Of a DNA stretch of 64,000 nt, positions 53,235-64,000 are shown in pieces (position 1 is the first letter of the stretch; each line of letters begins with the position of its first letter). The stretch spans positions 62,001-126,000 of the forward strand of contig JAXQJY010000019.1 in the NCBI GenBank assembly GCA_037042185.1, given 5' to 3'. The translations under genes were made by a program, and so were the position numbers. The notes beneath the pieces are model-generated. The model was not told where the DNA came from. It saw only the letters and a program-made list of their open reading frames with translations, and made no database searches. This stretch comes from Sordariomycetes sp. S80-01Y. Lineage: Eukaryota; Ascomycota; Sordariomycetes.

Positions 53235-54923
53235 ATGGCAAGCCATGCTACTGAGATCAAGATGACTTCGAGCTTCGGTGGGAAGCCCCCTTCCTCCGTT
53301 GACGACACGATGATGGGAAAGGAGGAACAGAATGCCACCGTGGATACGCAGATCGCGCAGTACACGCCTGAGGAGGAGAAGCAGGTCCTCCGCAAGATCG
53401 ACTTTGTCGTGCTACCATTCGTGAGTGGCCGCCCCAAGAAATCAGTTGCTGGGCAGTGCTTACAACCCTTTTTTCTAGATGTGCTTCGTCTTTATGCTGC
53501 AGTACCTGGACAAGCAGTCTCTCAGCTATGCCGGCGTCTTCGGGCTGATCGAAGACCTCAACCTTACCCCGTCCCAGTACTCCTGGTGCAGTTCCATCTT
53601 CTACGTTGGACAGCTCGTCTCAGAGTACCCGTTCATCTACCTGATGAGTCGTCTGCCACTGACCAAGTTCGTCGGCGGTACGATGTAAGTCGCTGAGCCA
53701 GCCAAGTCCCGGTGTTTGTGGGAGATCTAACAAGCAACAGCATCATCTGGGGTATTATCTGCATGTGCCTCGCTGCTCCGCAAAGCTTCGCCTCGTTCGC
53801 CGCCGTCCGTTTCCTGCTAGGTTTCGCAGAAGGCGCCGTCTCCCCCGCCTTCGTCACCCTTACCTCCATCTGGTGGCGAAAGGACGAACATGCCCTCCGA
53901 ACCGCGCTCTGGGTCACCATGAACGGCATCGCCCAGGTCCTTGGATGCCTCCTCATGTACGGCATCGGAATCAACACCTCTCTTGGACTGCAGCCGTGGA
54001 GGACGATGTTTTTGGTCTGCGGTGCTCTGACTGTGGCGTCGGGTGTTGCCTTCTTCCTGCTCATGCCGGGCGGTCCCAAGGATGCTTGGTTCCTCAACGC
54101 TCGGGAGAAGGAGGTCTTATCAGCACGAATGGCACAAGATCGCGAGGGTGGTGACAAGACTTCCTTCTCTGTTTCGCAGCTCAAGGAGACCATGCTCGAC
54201 CCCAAGGCCTGGATCGTCTTCTGGTTCGGTGTCTTGGTGACTATGCAGTCCCCCGTGCTCACATTTGCCTCGCTCATGATCAAGGCTATTGGTTACAACC
54301 AGCTTGACACCATGCTGTACACTGCTCCCTCCGGTGCTGTTCAGGTTGCTATGCTCTGGGTTGGTGTGGCCTTATGCTGGCTCTTCCCCAACAACCGCAC
54401 GCTTGTTATCTGTGCCCTAGTTATTCCGCCTGTCATTGGAAATGTTCTGCTCATTGAGCTACCACTCAGCTCTCGATGGGGCATCATTGTCTCCGCTTGG
54501 CTGGTGAGTCCATTCCTCTGGCATCTTTGCAAAAGCTAACAACCGCAGTCATCCTGCATCACCTCGGTCATGTCGATTCTCCTCTCCCTTTCCGCCTCGA
54601 ACGTCAAGGGCAACACCAAACGCGCCATCGTTAACACCATGTTCTTCATCGGCTACTGCGCTGGTTGCATCGGCTCGCCGCAGCTGTGGACCGAGAAACC
54701 ACGCTACACTTCCGGTGTCATCACCGCGCTCGTAACATGGGGTCTCCTCTTCTTCACCACTCTCTTATATAGGTACCTGTGCATGCAGGACAACAAGCAG
54801 AGGGATGCCAAGGAGACTGAGGTCGGCGGAGTCCACAACCTGGAGGTGGTCCTTGATAAGAGTGGACAGCCCAAGAGTGATTTGACAGATAAGGAGGATT
54901 CGATGTTCAGGTACAGTTGGTAG
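53235..54923 (+). CDS. major facilitator transporter, ACS (allantoate/nicotinate permease-like) family
   Basis: Four exons (53235-53420, 53479-53684, 53741-54503, 54549-54923; introns 58, 56 and 45 nt) give 509 aa. Family marks: EKQVLRKIDFVVLPFMCFVF across the first splice, LQYLDKQSLSYAGVFG with the helix-1 Asp-Lys, VGQLVSEYPFIYLMSRLPL, VRFLLGFAEGAVSPAFVTL with the GFxE motif, WWRKDEHALRTALWV, and PGGPKDAWFLNAREK in the centre. The C-terminus ends KSDLTDKEDSMFRYSW, the typical DLTDxED.xFRY ending. It should be a plasma membrane importer of a small organic anion, vitamin or dipeptide-like amide. The divergent amidohydrolase suggests it brings in that enzyme's substrate; this is inferred from position. 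Confidence 0.93.
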
Positions 54924-55737
54924 GAGCCGTTGAGATCTCGCGGGATGGGTGAAGCCGCAGGAAGAAGACGACAGTGCAAAGACATAGGCCAACCCAACAT
55001 CCTGGTGCCGCCCACTTGTAGCTTTTCCCCGATCGGCGACTTAGGCAGATCAACAGTGTCGCCTTTAGTTCGTGGTACTCCGGGAAATGACACGCAGAAT
55101 GCGGCATCTCAGGAGGCAGAATTTAAATTCGAAATATTTCTACTTTCCTTGTTCGAACAACGTCCAAGCCTCAGCCGTGAAGTCGAAACATCGGGTAGAA
55201 AATCGACGTTCAATGCCGAATCCTTCGAAACGGCTGTTCCAAACCTTCGGTCCCGACCGACCGCCCCTCTCCGGCAGCTGCGCTGGGACGTCTCGACTGA
55301 TCCAAGATCCAAATTAATGCAACCTGGCCATCCTTTCAGATCCTGAACTGGGGTCGACCCTCACTTTTCCCCAGGCACCGTCTATGTCAAAGTTGTGTGA
55401 TCCAGTTCCAATTGGCGACGCCCCCTACATTGATCGCAACTTGGACGCAGGAACCCCTGGCGAACCATGGCGACCCAAGAGTTCTCGGGATTCCTTCGGT
55501 CAACATCCTTTGCTACAGCCCAGACTACTAGCATCTCTATCCATGGACGTGCTCGCCGTTCTTGGAAGAACTGTTAGCGTCCGTTGATTCTATGGGATAT
55601 TCCGCGATCCGCGAGGGGACGGCGCAAGTATAAAGGGGTCTGGTATGATCCTCGTGTATCCTTGAGTCGACAAGCATAGTCAATACTCCATCTCTCTCCA
55701 GATCTTCCAAACTCTCTTAGCCCAACAATCCACCACG
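54924..55737. other. gene-free stretch (814 bp)
   Basis: 3' flank of the MFS gene and promoter of the SnoaL-like gene. No other gene seen. Confidence 0.6.
55629..55635 (+). promoter_or_regulatory. TATA box of the SnoaL-like gene
   Basis: TATAAAG, 103-109 nt upstream of the ATG at 55738. Confidence 0.55.
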
Positions 55738-56178
55738 ATGCGTCCCTCCCGTACACTCGCCAAAGGCGTCATCACAGCCTACATCAACTCCATCTCCAAC
55801 CGCGAGTACGACTCCCTTGCCAGCTATTTCACCTCCGACGCCACCTGGTGGGTGTCCGGTAACCCTGAGCGCGTCCTCAAGGCCGGTCTCAAGCCTGCTG
55901 CTGAGCATCTGCCGGAGCTCCCGAACCTTCTCACCCGCTTCGACGAGTACCGCTACGACATCATCAACATCGTCGGCGAGGGCCCCAACGTCATGGTTGA
56001 GGGCCAAGCCGTCGGCACCGGTCCGGAGGATCTGGTCTACGTCAACAACATCACCAGTGCCTTTACCGTCACCCGCGATGGCTTAATTTCGACTGTGAGG
56101 GAGTATCCTGTGCACAAGGAGATCGACTGGCTGTTGCAATGGTTCAAGGACCACCCCAACGCGACCACTTCCGCATAA
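55738..56178 (+). CDS. SnoaL-like / NTF2-fold protein (146 aa)
   Basis: One exon. The fold is shown by the first helix AKGVITAYINSISNREYDSL, then YFTSDATWWVSGN, a typical SnoaL opening with the Trp-Trp pair, VMVEGQAVGTGPEDLVYVNN on the central strands and EIDWLLQWF at the end. Members are ketosteroid-isomerase-like cyclases, hydratases or binding proteins; catalytic residues vary too much to choose. No signal peptide, so cytosolic. High use of C-ending codons (AAC, ATC, GTC) suggests strong expression. It stands alone between the MFS gene and the 777-aa membrane protein gene; a link to the neighbouring catabolic-looking group or the P450 is possible but unproven. Confidence 0.88.
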   Translation: MRPSRTLAKGVITAYINSISNREYDSLASYFTSDATWWVSGNPERVLKAGLKPAAEHLPELPNLLTRFDEYRYDIINIVGEGPNVMVEGQAVGTGPEDLVYVNNITSAFTVTRDGLISTVREYPVHKEIDWLLQWFKDHPNATTSA

Positions 56179-56566
56179 GTGGAGGCATTCGACACCATGA
56201 ACAGGTTGTAGCTTTCATGAGCTTCAACAAGAGCTGAGATGGGACTCGGTCAAGACATGTCAACTCCATCACGTTGCAAAACGTGTGCAAAGCGCCACGT
56301 TATCTACAGAGGTCCATTTATATTTCTCTCTCATGTACACATAGATCAAGAGTTGATAACACAATGTTATATATCAAAAAAACCTCAAGGTTGACACATC
56401 ATTGACACATAACCCGTCTCAAGCCGATACTTTTCTTTTCTTTAGAGACTTAGTGGCTTTATGCCAGAAGCTTGCATTGATCCTTCGTCTTCCCACCCAG
56501 ATACTCGATTTTAGGAGCAATGTCTAAGAGTTCAATTTTGATTCTTGCTACTTCAGAGCTGCCCCT
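56179..56566. other. gene-free stretch between convergent genes (388 bp)
   Basis: Contains the 3' ends of the SnoaL-like gene and the 777-aa membrane protein gene. AT-rich, as expected for fungal 3' UTRs. Nothing else seen. Confidence 0.65.
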
Positions 56567-59007
56567 TCAATTTGAATCGGCTCCAGAAGCCTTGCCTCGC
56601 GGGTATTGCCTATGCATCCTCTTTTTAATGACTCCGGGAGCTCCCAAAGCCAAAGGTATCACTGATTGATCCGCGCTTTGAGAGCCTCCCTTCGCCAAAT
56701 AAGGACCCTGGCTTCTATTTCCAAGTGCTCCGCTGCCCTCTGAGTCTTCGCTGTCTTCCATGGTATTGCGGACAGCTCCGTGTGCAACGACCCCAACAAG
56801 TCCGCTTGCGGATGCAATGTCCAGGCCTTGGCCTTGCTCCCGCAACTGCCCTGCGATCTGCACGACTGCGTCTGCGTCGAAGGATCCTGTCCATGTCGGA
56901 ACGCTATAGATGAAGCGCAGTAGTAGTAAAAGGCCGAGCGCTTGGAGGGCTATGAGTATCGAGATGGCGATGATACCACCCAGGGTTTTCCGAGGTTTGA
57001 GAACTTGGTATCCAGGCGCCGAGTATATGTTCCGTGAATAGACATAAGCTTCCGTCTGGGCCGTCCCAGACAGAAGGGCCTCATTTGCGAAGAACATTGT
57101 GACCTCAAGAATCTTCTGCGCATCACTGGGCTCCTGCATGGTCTGCATGAAGCCCCCCACGAGTTTGGACATGAGATCATCCCAACGATCATCATCACCG
57201 TCCTCACCCTGCTCGTACGACCTGACTGCCGACTCGGAGCAAGTCATCACTATATCCTTGCCAGGGCCATATTGATTGGCATAGATATAGAAAGGGATCC
57301 TACCGCTTTGACAGACATCTTTCGCGGCTCGAACTCGACTCTCCACCGTCGTGTTGGCAGCGGTATGGAAAAAAGTGGTGTTGCCGAAAAGCGCGAGTGC
57401 AGCCATCATCAATGGGCCTGATGTCACATGTGAGCTGCTGCCAAAGGTATTCGGTAGGTTGTTAACAATGTTTTCTCCATAGGAATACACTGGCTCTTCC
57501 CTGGGCATGGTCAGCTGCTGTGTGTTTAGAAGATCCCGGCCAGAGGGGAACTGACTCTTCGACGGGGTACCAGGGATCGCCTGACGAAATGCTAGCATGA
57601 TCATTGAAGTTTTCCTCCATCTCTTCGGGACTCGGCCATTGATCCAACATAGCTGACGGTTCAAAGGCGTTCTGGTAGTTGCCAAGTTCAAACCACCCGC
57701 GTCGAGAGGTTACCTCGCAGCTCATGGTGTAGTTTTCCTTCTTGAACAAGTAGCCTCCTCGAAGTACATCGTCGTAGTTCCACAGTAAGTCAAACCAAAT
57801 GCGTTCCTTGATCTCCTGCTTGTTTCGAGACCTGGTGAAGGGGAACTTGTTGACAGTCCCTTCGGCGCAAATCCTGACCTCTGTCATGTTGCTCTTGTAT
57901 CCGTACTCAAAGGGATTGTCGCCGGCACACTCTTCTGGAAAGCTGTCTACCCTTCGACAGTTGGCCCTGGAGTCCATGCGTACAGCATGCTCCCTTAGAA
58001 CACCAGTGTTGCTGCCGTTGACAATCGATGAAACGTAGTATGATCCGGAGGTATCTCGGTCCTCATCATCAGCCTCCAAGACCGCGTCGTAGACCCACCG
58101 AAATGCTTGTCTTTGAGTATCCGTACGATCTGCTGGGTCGTTACGGTCTTCCCGCCACAGCCTCGTCTGAATATCGGTTTCACTGACGGCAATTATGTTC
58201 TGCAAGGTACGGTGGACAACGTAGTCCTGGGGTGCTCTCTCGAGGATCTGTGGCTCGGGATCGTAACCGATGATCTTCTGGTTTGTGCCGGTCCAATAGC
58301 AGGATTCGTCCTTGTTGCTCATCCTCGCCGGATCGTCGTTGCATGTTACGAGCACCTTCGGCTCATCCGTCACAACGATCGACTGAATAGGCGGCTGTAC
58401 GGCGGCTGTCAAATGTGAGAAAATCGTTCTCAAAACTCAGACCGTTCACGGACTTACTTATGAAGATGAGCAGTCCCCCCAGCATAAGATACTTTGTCGA
58501 GGTGCTTGGTCCCTTGTTGTACCAGAATGCATGCCACAAGGTAGCAGGGTCAATCCACCCACGATCCGCCAAAGGGAATAGCTGCCGGATGCTCAGGCTC
58601 TGATTCTCCTTTCTCCTCTGGGCGTAGACCACAGCACCGTGCGCCAGGACGGCCGAAACAGCTGGAACTCCCACGACCGCTGCGATTCTGCCCAGAACAT
58701 CTACCGCAGAACGCCAATCCTCATGTTGCCGTAACTGTGTCACAGAATATGCACCTTGTTGGCTGATATAAGACGGCAACATCACAGGTCGGTGCATCAT
58801 GACGCACGTCAAAATCCACGGTATGATGAGGAGCGGCAGGTAGAATCCGACGATCCACAGGGAGCGCTTTCGATAGCGAAGACCGGCATCTTGACTGTTG
58901 CGGGTGAGTGCATCTGATGAGGGGGCGATGTCAACGTTGAGCTCCCGTTCCCGGAGTTCCTCGACGGCTTCTGCTTTGGCCGTCATTACAACAATGGATT
59001 CAGTCAC
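56567..59007 (-). CDS. large membrane protein of unknown function (777 aa)
   Basis: Three exons (58458-59007, 57556-58405, 56567-57500; introns 52 and 54 nt). Three hydrophobic segments near the N-terminus (about 50-71, 103-128, 172-188) and one near 640-665 (GGIIAISILIALQALGLLLLL) flank an ectodomain of ~450 aa with many Cys, N-x-S/T sequons and charged stretches. Recognisable phrases (RYRKRSLWIVGFYLPLLIIPW, DRGWIDPATLWHAFWYNKG, APGYQVLKPRKTLGGII) match a large group of fungal hypothetical membrane proteins often near receptors or secondary-metabolite genes, from memory. No enzyme motif. The tail after the last helix is polar (SEDSEGSGALGNR, KKRMHRQYPRGKASG). The start may be the ATG at 58986 rather than 59007. 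Confidence 0.85.
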
Positions 59008-59467
59008 AAAATGATGGGATGATTAGAAGAGGAAGACAAAACACAAAAAAAGACAGGACCTTGACTTGCGGCTTGGGGAAAGTCCACCTGATAACCAAAT
59101 GCTTGGCTAACGACACTAGGGCCTAGACTCAGCCTACCGAGGCAATCAGTTTCTCCCATAGGGCTGCGCCGCACAATCTCAGCCCGACAACCCCAATGCG
59201 ACGTTGCGGGAAACATCTAGCCAATTGTGCTTCGCATAGGCCGTCGTCATCTGGTCGAGGATTTCCCGTTCCAGTGAAAGACATCCGCTAATGATAAAAT
59301 CAACTTGGCGAGCCCCAGTAGGCACACCAGTAGGCGCACAGCTGCGCAATGTTTGTGCGCCTGTGAACCATTGGAACCCAAGTTCGCGATGCTTCTAAAT
59401 TTTGCTACGCGATTGGCGATAAGGTTTTAAGCGACATTTGCCCATGAGGACCGATGCGTTGGAAAAC
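59008..59467. other. gene-free stretch (460 bp)
   Basis: Promoter of the 777-aa protein gene and 3' flank of the PTH11-like gene. Nothing else seen. Confidence 0.6.
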
Positions 59468-60677
59468 TCAACTTCGGGGCGCGTGCCCCGAGATCTTCCA
59501 TTCTTGCTTCACGGTGATGCCCCTCCCATTCTCTCCATCGCTGTCACTGTGCTCTGCTGGGTTGACCCTGTCCGAAGCACTGACGTCCACCTCGAACTTG
59601 TTGCCGACCGGTCGCAGCTGGTACTGGCTTGAGTCGTCGCTGAGGGGCTCGAAGTGTCTTCCTTGCTGTATCGGTCGCTCGCCAGACTTCGACATCCCGG
59701 AGTTCTCGACGTAATGAGCAGTTCCAGTGTTGGAGTATTTCGCACGGCCGAAGAGCGGTCTCAAGAGGGGCACGCAGGCCAGGACGACGGCAATCGACGG
59801 CTCGAGGCCAGAAAAGATGTTGGCCAAGGGGATCGAGTAGGTTATGTCGTTGAAGTCCATGCTGGAGAGGGTGTGTATGCGGAATCCAGAGATGACACAA
59901 GTCCTGTGTAAAGTGTCAGTGCCATAGCTCAGGGGGTGAAGGGTCGGGATGGGGTGCCCACAAGAAACCAACACTGAACACCGAGATGAGAACGACCTTC
60001 TTGTATAATGGCAGCTGCAGCTTGTACAGGTAAGGCATGGGCAAAGCCAGCACCGCGACGTCAGTGATCAAGTTAACGATGCCTGTGATGGTAAAGCTGA
60101 GGACCTGGTCACCACACTTGCCACCCGGGACTTGAGTCCAGTTCATGGCGATGGGCTGGCAGATCAGAAGGCCGGCCAGAACGGTCCCAACTGCCCAGGC
60201 TGTGATCAAGCCCATGGTGCCCCATGCGGCGTACTTGACGGTAGGTACGGCGAAGACCTTGGTGTAAAGGAGCAGCACGGAGACCTTGGAGAAGGACAAA
60301 GACAATGCCCAAAGGATTTGAAGGGGGATCAACAGCTACATCACAAGTCAGTCCAATCCCTCGTAAACGCGGTAAAAGGGGACTCCTACTTTGAGCAGTT
60401 TCGTGACCGGCTCCATACCATAGACAGCAACGATGTCCAGCATGTGTCCAAATCCAATGCCGCACTGAATAACGCCAGTGATACTGATAGCTTCCAGGGC
60501 AACTGCAAACACGCACGCCGCCATGATGAAATAGTCACTCAAGTCGAGCTTCCTGTTTGCGATGTTGCGCGCCAGGATCCGTAAGCAGACTGCAACGACA
60601 GGCAGGATGGCGAAGCTGATGGCCACGCCCAGCACGGCCTTCTGATCGCCAGTGACGATGGGAAACGTGACAGTCAT
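59468..60677 (-). CDS. PTH11-like seven-transmembrane (fungal rhodopsin-like) protein
   Basis: Three exons (60390-60677, 59962-60335, 59468-59903; introns 54 and 57 nt) give 365 aa. Seven helices with the fungal rhodopsin-domain signatures: AVCLRILARNIANRKLDLSD and YFIMAACVFAV after the first, SLSFSKVSVLLLYTKVF, GLITAWAVGTVLAGLLICQP, and CGDQVLSFTITGIVNLITDV, then LPMPYLYKLQLPLYKK, ISVFSVGFLTCVISGFR across the last splice, and SGLEPSIAVVLACVPLLRPLF. It lacks an N-terminal CFEM domain. Pth11-like proteins are candidate G-protein-coupled receptors in the plasma membrane; some are plain membrane proteins. The C-terminal ~90 aa are cytosolic and polar. An intact ATG lies at 60677. It is divergent from the P450 gene. 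Confidence 0.92.
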
Positions 60678-62323
60678 GATGGCCACATGCACGACGGACG
60701 ATCGCCTGGTAAAGGTTCAGAAGAGAAGTTGACAGCTCAGTTAGACATCGGAGAGCAAGCTCAGGGTCTTAAGAGCAAAGAAAAAGGAAGCAAAAATGAT
60801 ACTCGCTGGGTTTCCGTGCCAGACTCTAGGTTCAGAGCCCCAGCACGCATATGCACAGGGAGAGAGCCCAGATCGGAGGCAACGGCAGAAGGATGAACAA
60901 GGCAGAGACGCATGGCGCAAGGATCGTTGTTCTCGATTTCCTCCTCCACGAGGGGTCAAGGACAAGGAGGCGAGTTCACTAAGTGGGCACGAAGTTACGA
61001 AGAACCTGAGCGGCCTTGCCATTCCAAGTGTGAGAAGTGACAGCTCGCAAACAGCCGACCAAGCAGCCGTTCGATAAGAAAGACAGGGTCTGTTGTTGAA
61101 AGCATTTCCGGGAGTCGGTTACCAGGAGTTCGGCGTGACGAATTGCCGCTGCTTGGCCCTATTGAAGAACATGGGTAAGGCGGAGTTGGTCCGATGTGAA
61201 ACGCCCTGTGGCAGGGTTCCTGCTGCATTTATTCTCTCCATAATCTCTCTGCAGCATTCATTACGAATTGGAAACCGCGGGGAGACAAAGCAATGAGGCG
61301 TCGCCAAGAGGGTGATGGGGGCATTGAAGGAAACGTTGACGGCGGCAAGGCGGCAAGCCGCAATAGCGCCCGAACCAGAGCTACTAGGGCTGCAGGGGCT
61401 TCGTCTGGCTCATGCTCTGGAGTTCCTGACACTTCAGGCGAGAAAAGATCTTTCGTTTGCCTGCTCGAGCTATCAACATGCACTCTGTCCAACTCGAGGA
61501 AACTGCATCAACAGATGGAGCTCGCGCGTCTACTCAGACACTTGCAACAGGACTCGGTGCAGACGGTTTAGCACGTGATTCTTCGCTTTTGCTCCAGGGC
61601 TGGTGCGCGCCCATTGCTTCTTCATTCAACAGTGCTGTTCAAGGGCCTGAGAGACCAAGGCCGTTGAATTATCGCAGCCCACCGACGCTCCTGGGGACCC
61701 CTGGCCACCAAAGGCTTGGGGCGGGGACGTCCAAGGCCTGCCCTGTTCCATGGCGGGACCCCTATTCTCCTTTGAGAAGCCGACTCGCAATTCCCTTCCA
61801 TTGACCAATAAGCTGGGAGTCAACGACCCTCCTGAGTCGTGCAGACTGGGCCACTGAGAACGTCCTGCGTCAGGAGAACTGGACTTTTGAGTGTGGTCAG
61901 TGCTGGGAGGCAAAGGAGCGACGGGGTTTTAGTGCCAACAACTCGGGCCACTGGAAATGTCCGAAGCGCGCCCTCGAAGTCGACCGTTGACACTAGAGGC
62001 GGGCCTGTCCGCCTGAGAAATGAGCGGCGCCCGCACCCAAACACGCCGTCGCTCTCGGGAGCCCGGAGCTTGTTGTCCAGTGAGTGAAAGGACAGCCTCG
62101 CGTTGGGAATTGTGCCAATGCTGGTGCTGTTCAAATGTGTGGGCCTGCGTCGGTAGTGCCAGGCAGCCTGTGGCCTGTCACGGACGTTGCATTGCTCAGC
62201 TCAGGCGCATAACAGTCGTTTAACTATCGATATGTCCATGTGCGTTTGCCATGTGGTTGTGAACGACGGCCTTGACTTTCCCCCTCCTACCCTCGTCGTC
62301 ATCCCCGACAAGCAGTGGCCACC
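60678..62323. other. gene-free stretch, divergent upstream region of PTH11-like and P450 genes (1,646 bp)
   Basis: Both promoters are here. No spliced gene could be built. The length leaves room for a short non-coding transcript or a missed small gene. Confidence 0.55.
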
Positions 62324-64000
62324 ATGCTGGACACCACTTCAATCGTTGTCTTCACCGTCGTAGCTCTCCTCGCAGGCGCCTACCTGGCGAGGGGATCATC
62401 CAGCGACGATGGCAAGAAGAAGCTCCTCAAGCTACCCATCATTGGCGACCTACACTCCTCGCCTATCGAGCAGCCACTAAAGACATGGGACGCTTGGTCA
62501 AAGGAGAAGGGCGAGGTTGCTACTCCGAAGCTGTTTGGCATCGTGCCTATTGTGGTCATCAACACTGCTGAGGCGGCCACCGAGTTGCTGAGCAAGAGGA
62601 GTCAATGGTATAGCAACAGGCCCAACTCGACCAGCGTAGAGATGATCACTGGTGCCGGGCCAGGACAGTCCAAGTTCACGCTGATGCATGATATGGACGA
62701 TGTGAGCGACCCTTTGTGTTCCTTTAATACAGCCGTGCTGACAATATGGATAGCATCTCAAGCTTCACCATCGTATCCTCTCCCCCAGCCTCGGCGTCAT
62801 CGCCCAACCCAAATACCAGCCTGTCATGGAACTCGAGTCGAAGCAACTCCTCGTCGATCTCCTCGCCCTGCTCAAGAAATCAGACGTCGTTTCCAGCGGT
62901 GATGTATATCCTCTCCTCGAGCGCACCCAGGCCAGCAACATCCTCGCCCTCCACTACGGCATCCGCGTCCCCAGCATCTCCGATGCTATCTACCATGAGG
63001 TTGTTGAGATCCAGAAGAAGGTTTCCCATGTGGCGGCAAATCCCGAGATTCCAGACTTCATCCCCCCTGTGCGAAACCTGCCGCTTGCCATCAACCCCTG
63101 GAAAAGGAAGGCCAACAAGCTGTTCGAAGAGCAGACCGAGCTGTACATGCGCCTGCTCAAGCACGGAGACGATGCTTCCGGCTGGAACGCTACGAAGCAG
63201 GCAAGGACCGTGGCGGCCAAGTACGCTCCGGAGGGTATCCCGGACATTGACCTGGCTTTCACGCTGGCTACAAGCATCCAGGGAGGCATGGAGACCAGCC
63301 CTCGCGCCCTGCTCTGGCTCTTCGTCGCAGCCATCACCCAAAAGAACGACTTCATGAAGCGAGCCCACGACATCATGGACAAGGTGGTTGGCCGCGACAG
63401 ACTTCCCACCTTTGCCGACCGCCCCAACCTCGCCTTCATCGACGCCGTCGTCTCGGAACTCATGCGCTGGCGCCCCATCTCCCCCGGCTCGATCCCTCGT
63501 CGTGCTGACAAGGCAGACACTTACAAAGGGACCCCGATCGTCAAGAATGCCACAATTCTCACTAATGCCTGGTCCATTGGCCGCGACCCCCTCGCCTTCA
63601 CCCCGGAATTCGGCGACCTTGAGGATTTCATCCCCGAGCGTTGGCTCGAGGGGGAGCAAATGGACAAAGACGTCACCCAGCAGGGCAAGCTACGTTCTTC
63701 TCTTCCTCTACCAGTCTTCGGCCAGGGAAAGAGGGCCTGCATGGGGAAGAGGGTTGCGTTGGATGGTAGCTTCATGCAGGTTGCCGCCATGATATGGGCA
63801 TTTGACTTTGAGCTGGTGGATGGGGATGACATAGATCCGTTGGACATGGTTGTTGTTGCCTTTATGGTTGAGACTGCGCCTTTCAGGTTCAGGCTGAAGC
63901 CTAGGGGCCCGTGGGTGGCGGAGGTCATTGCGAAGGAGTACGCCGCTCAGGACAAGAATGTCAACAGTGTGCTTGGCCTTGCTACTGATGTTGAGGCTTG
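62324..64000 (+). CDS. cytochrome P450 monooxygenase (end cut by right window edge)
   Basis: Two exons (62324-62701 and 62754-64000; 52-nt intron GTGAGC...ATAG, phase 0) give at least 541 aa; the last two bases TG may be the start of a stop codon just outside. An N-terminal anchor (SIVVFTVVALLAGAYLA) places it in the ER membrane. P450 marks: a proline hinge (KLPIIGDLHSSP), the I-helix oxygen motif GGMETS, the K-helix ExxR in ELMRWRP, FIPERWLEG, and the haem loop PVFGQGKRACMGKRVA with its Cys ligand. The general layout recalls fungal O-methylsterigmatocystin oxidoreductase-like P450s. It hydroxylates a small organic molecule with a reductase partner; the substrate is unknown. The neighbour to the right may tell whether a metabolite cluster begins here. 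Confidence 0.93.

Noticed and set aside
53633-54283. 216-codon minus-strand frame opposite the MFS gene
   Set aside because: Antisense of spliced MFS exons; no domain signal.
62880-63659. 259-codon minus-strand frame opposite the P450
   Set aside because: Antisense shadow; the plus strand carries all P450 motifs here.
1-64000. CRISPR arrays, rRNA, 5S rRNA, intact transposons or virus-derived elements
   Set aside because: I looked for repeat-spacer patterns, terminal repeats, reverse transcriptase, integrase or transposase motifs and dispersed 5S sequence, and saw none.

Overview
The window is nuclear DNA of a filamentous ascomycete (Pezizomycotina; a Sordariomycete is my best guess, not proven). 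The evidence is short GT-AG introns of about 47-109 nt, Zn(II)2Cys6 regulators, RTA1-like and PTH11-like membrane proteins, a BYS1-type secreted protein, DHA/ACS-type major facilitator transporters, a fungal P450, and the absence of operons or bacterial ribosome-binding sites. I see no rRNA, CRISPR array, intact transposon, or polyketide/non-ribosomal peptide synthase. I support 31 protein-coding genes or gene parts, one small upstream ORF and two tRNA genes. Exon limits were read by eye from splice sites and frame continuity.

Bases 1-18,900 are mostly a housekeeping block: an F-box-like protein cut by the left edge, the U2 snRNP protein SF3b145/CUS1 with a short ORF ending 5 nt upstream of its start, a SLY41-like ER triose-phosphate/PEP-type translocator, origin recognition subunit ORC5, an Asp-nucleophile alpha/beta hydrolase, a 200-aa conserved unknown, a secreted amidohydrolase, a one-pass membrane protein, a PTR2 peptide transporter and an NmrA-like NAD(P)-binding protein. 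A 2.3-kb gene-free stretch lies between the last two.

Bases 19,900-38,900 are gene-poor and accessory-looking. They hold a Zn2Cys6 regulator divergent from an RTA1-like protein, two divergent small secreted cysteine-rich proteins, then three same-strand genes (ACS-family MFS, unusual aquaporin, microsomal-type epoxide hydrolase). After these come a DUF1115 piece lacking its N-terminal half, a head-to-head inverted pair of identical tRNA-Ser(AGA) genes 1.8 kb apart, and a DUF4385 gene.

Bases 40,500-64,000 are denser: BYS1-like secreted protein, a membrane acyltransferase with a very large N-glycosylated loop, a SET/MYND protein, two further cysteine-rich secreted or surface proteins, and a 747-aa Zn2Cys6 regulator. 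Next to the regulator is an ochratoxinase-like amidohydrolase divergently paired with an ACS-family MFS transporter. A SnoaL-like protein, a 777-aa membrane protein of unknown role, a PTH11-like receptor and a P450 cut by the right edge follow.

The best candidate for a functional unit not already obvious is the regulator + amidohydrolase + MFS group (48,328-54,923), which looks like an uptake-and-hydrolysis module for an amide or acyl-amino-acid type substrate. This is inferred from gene order and family only.
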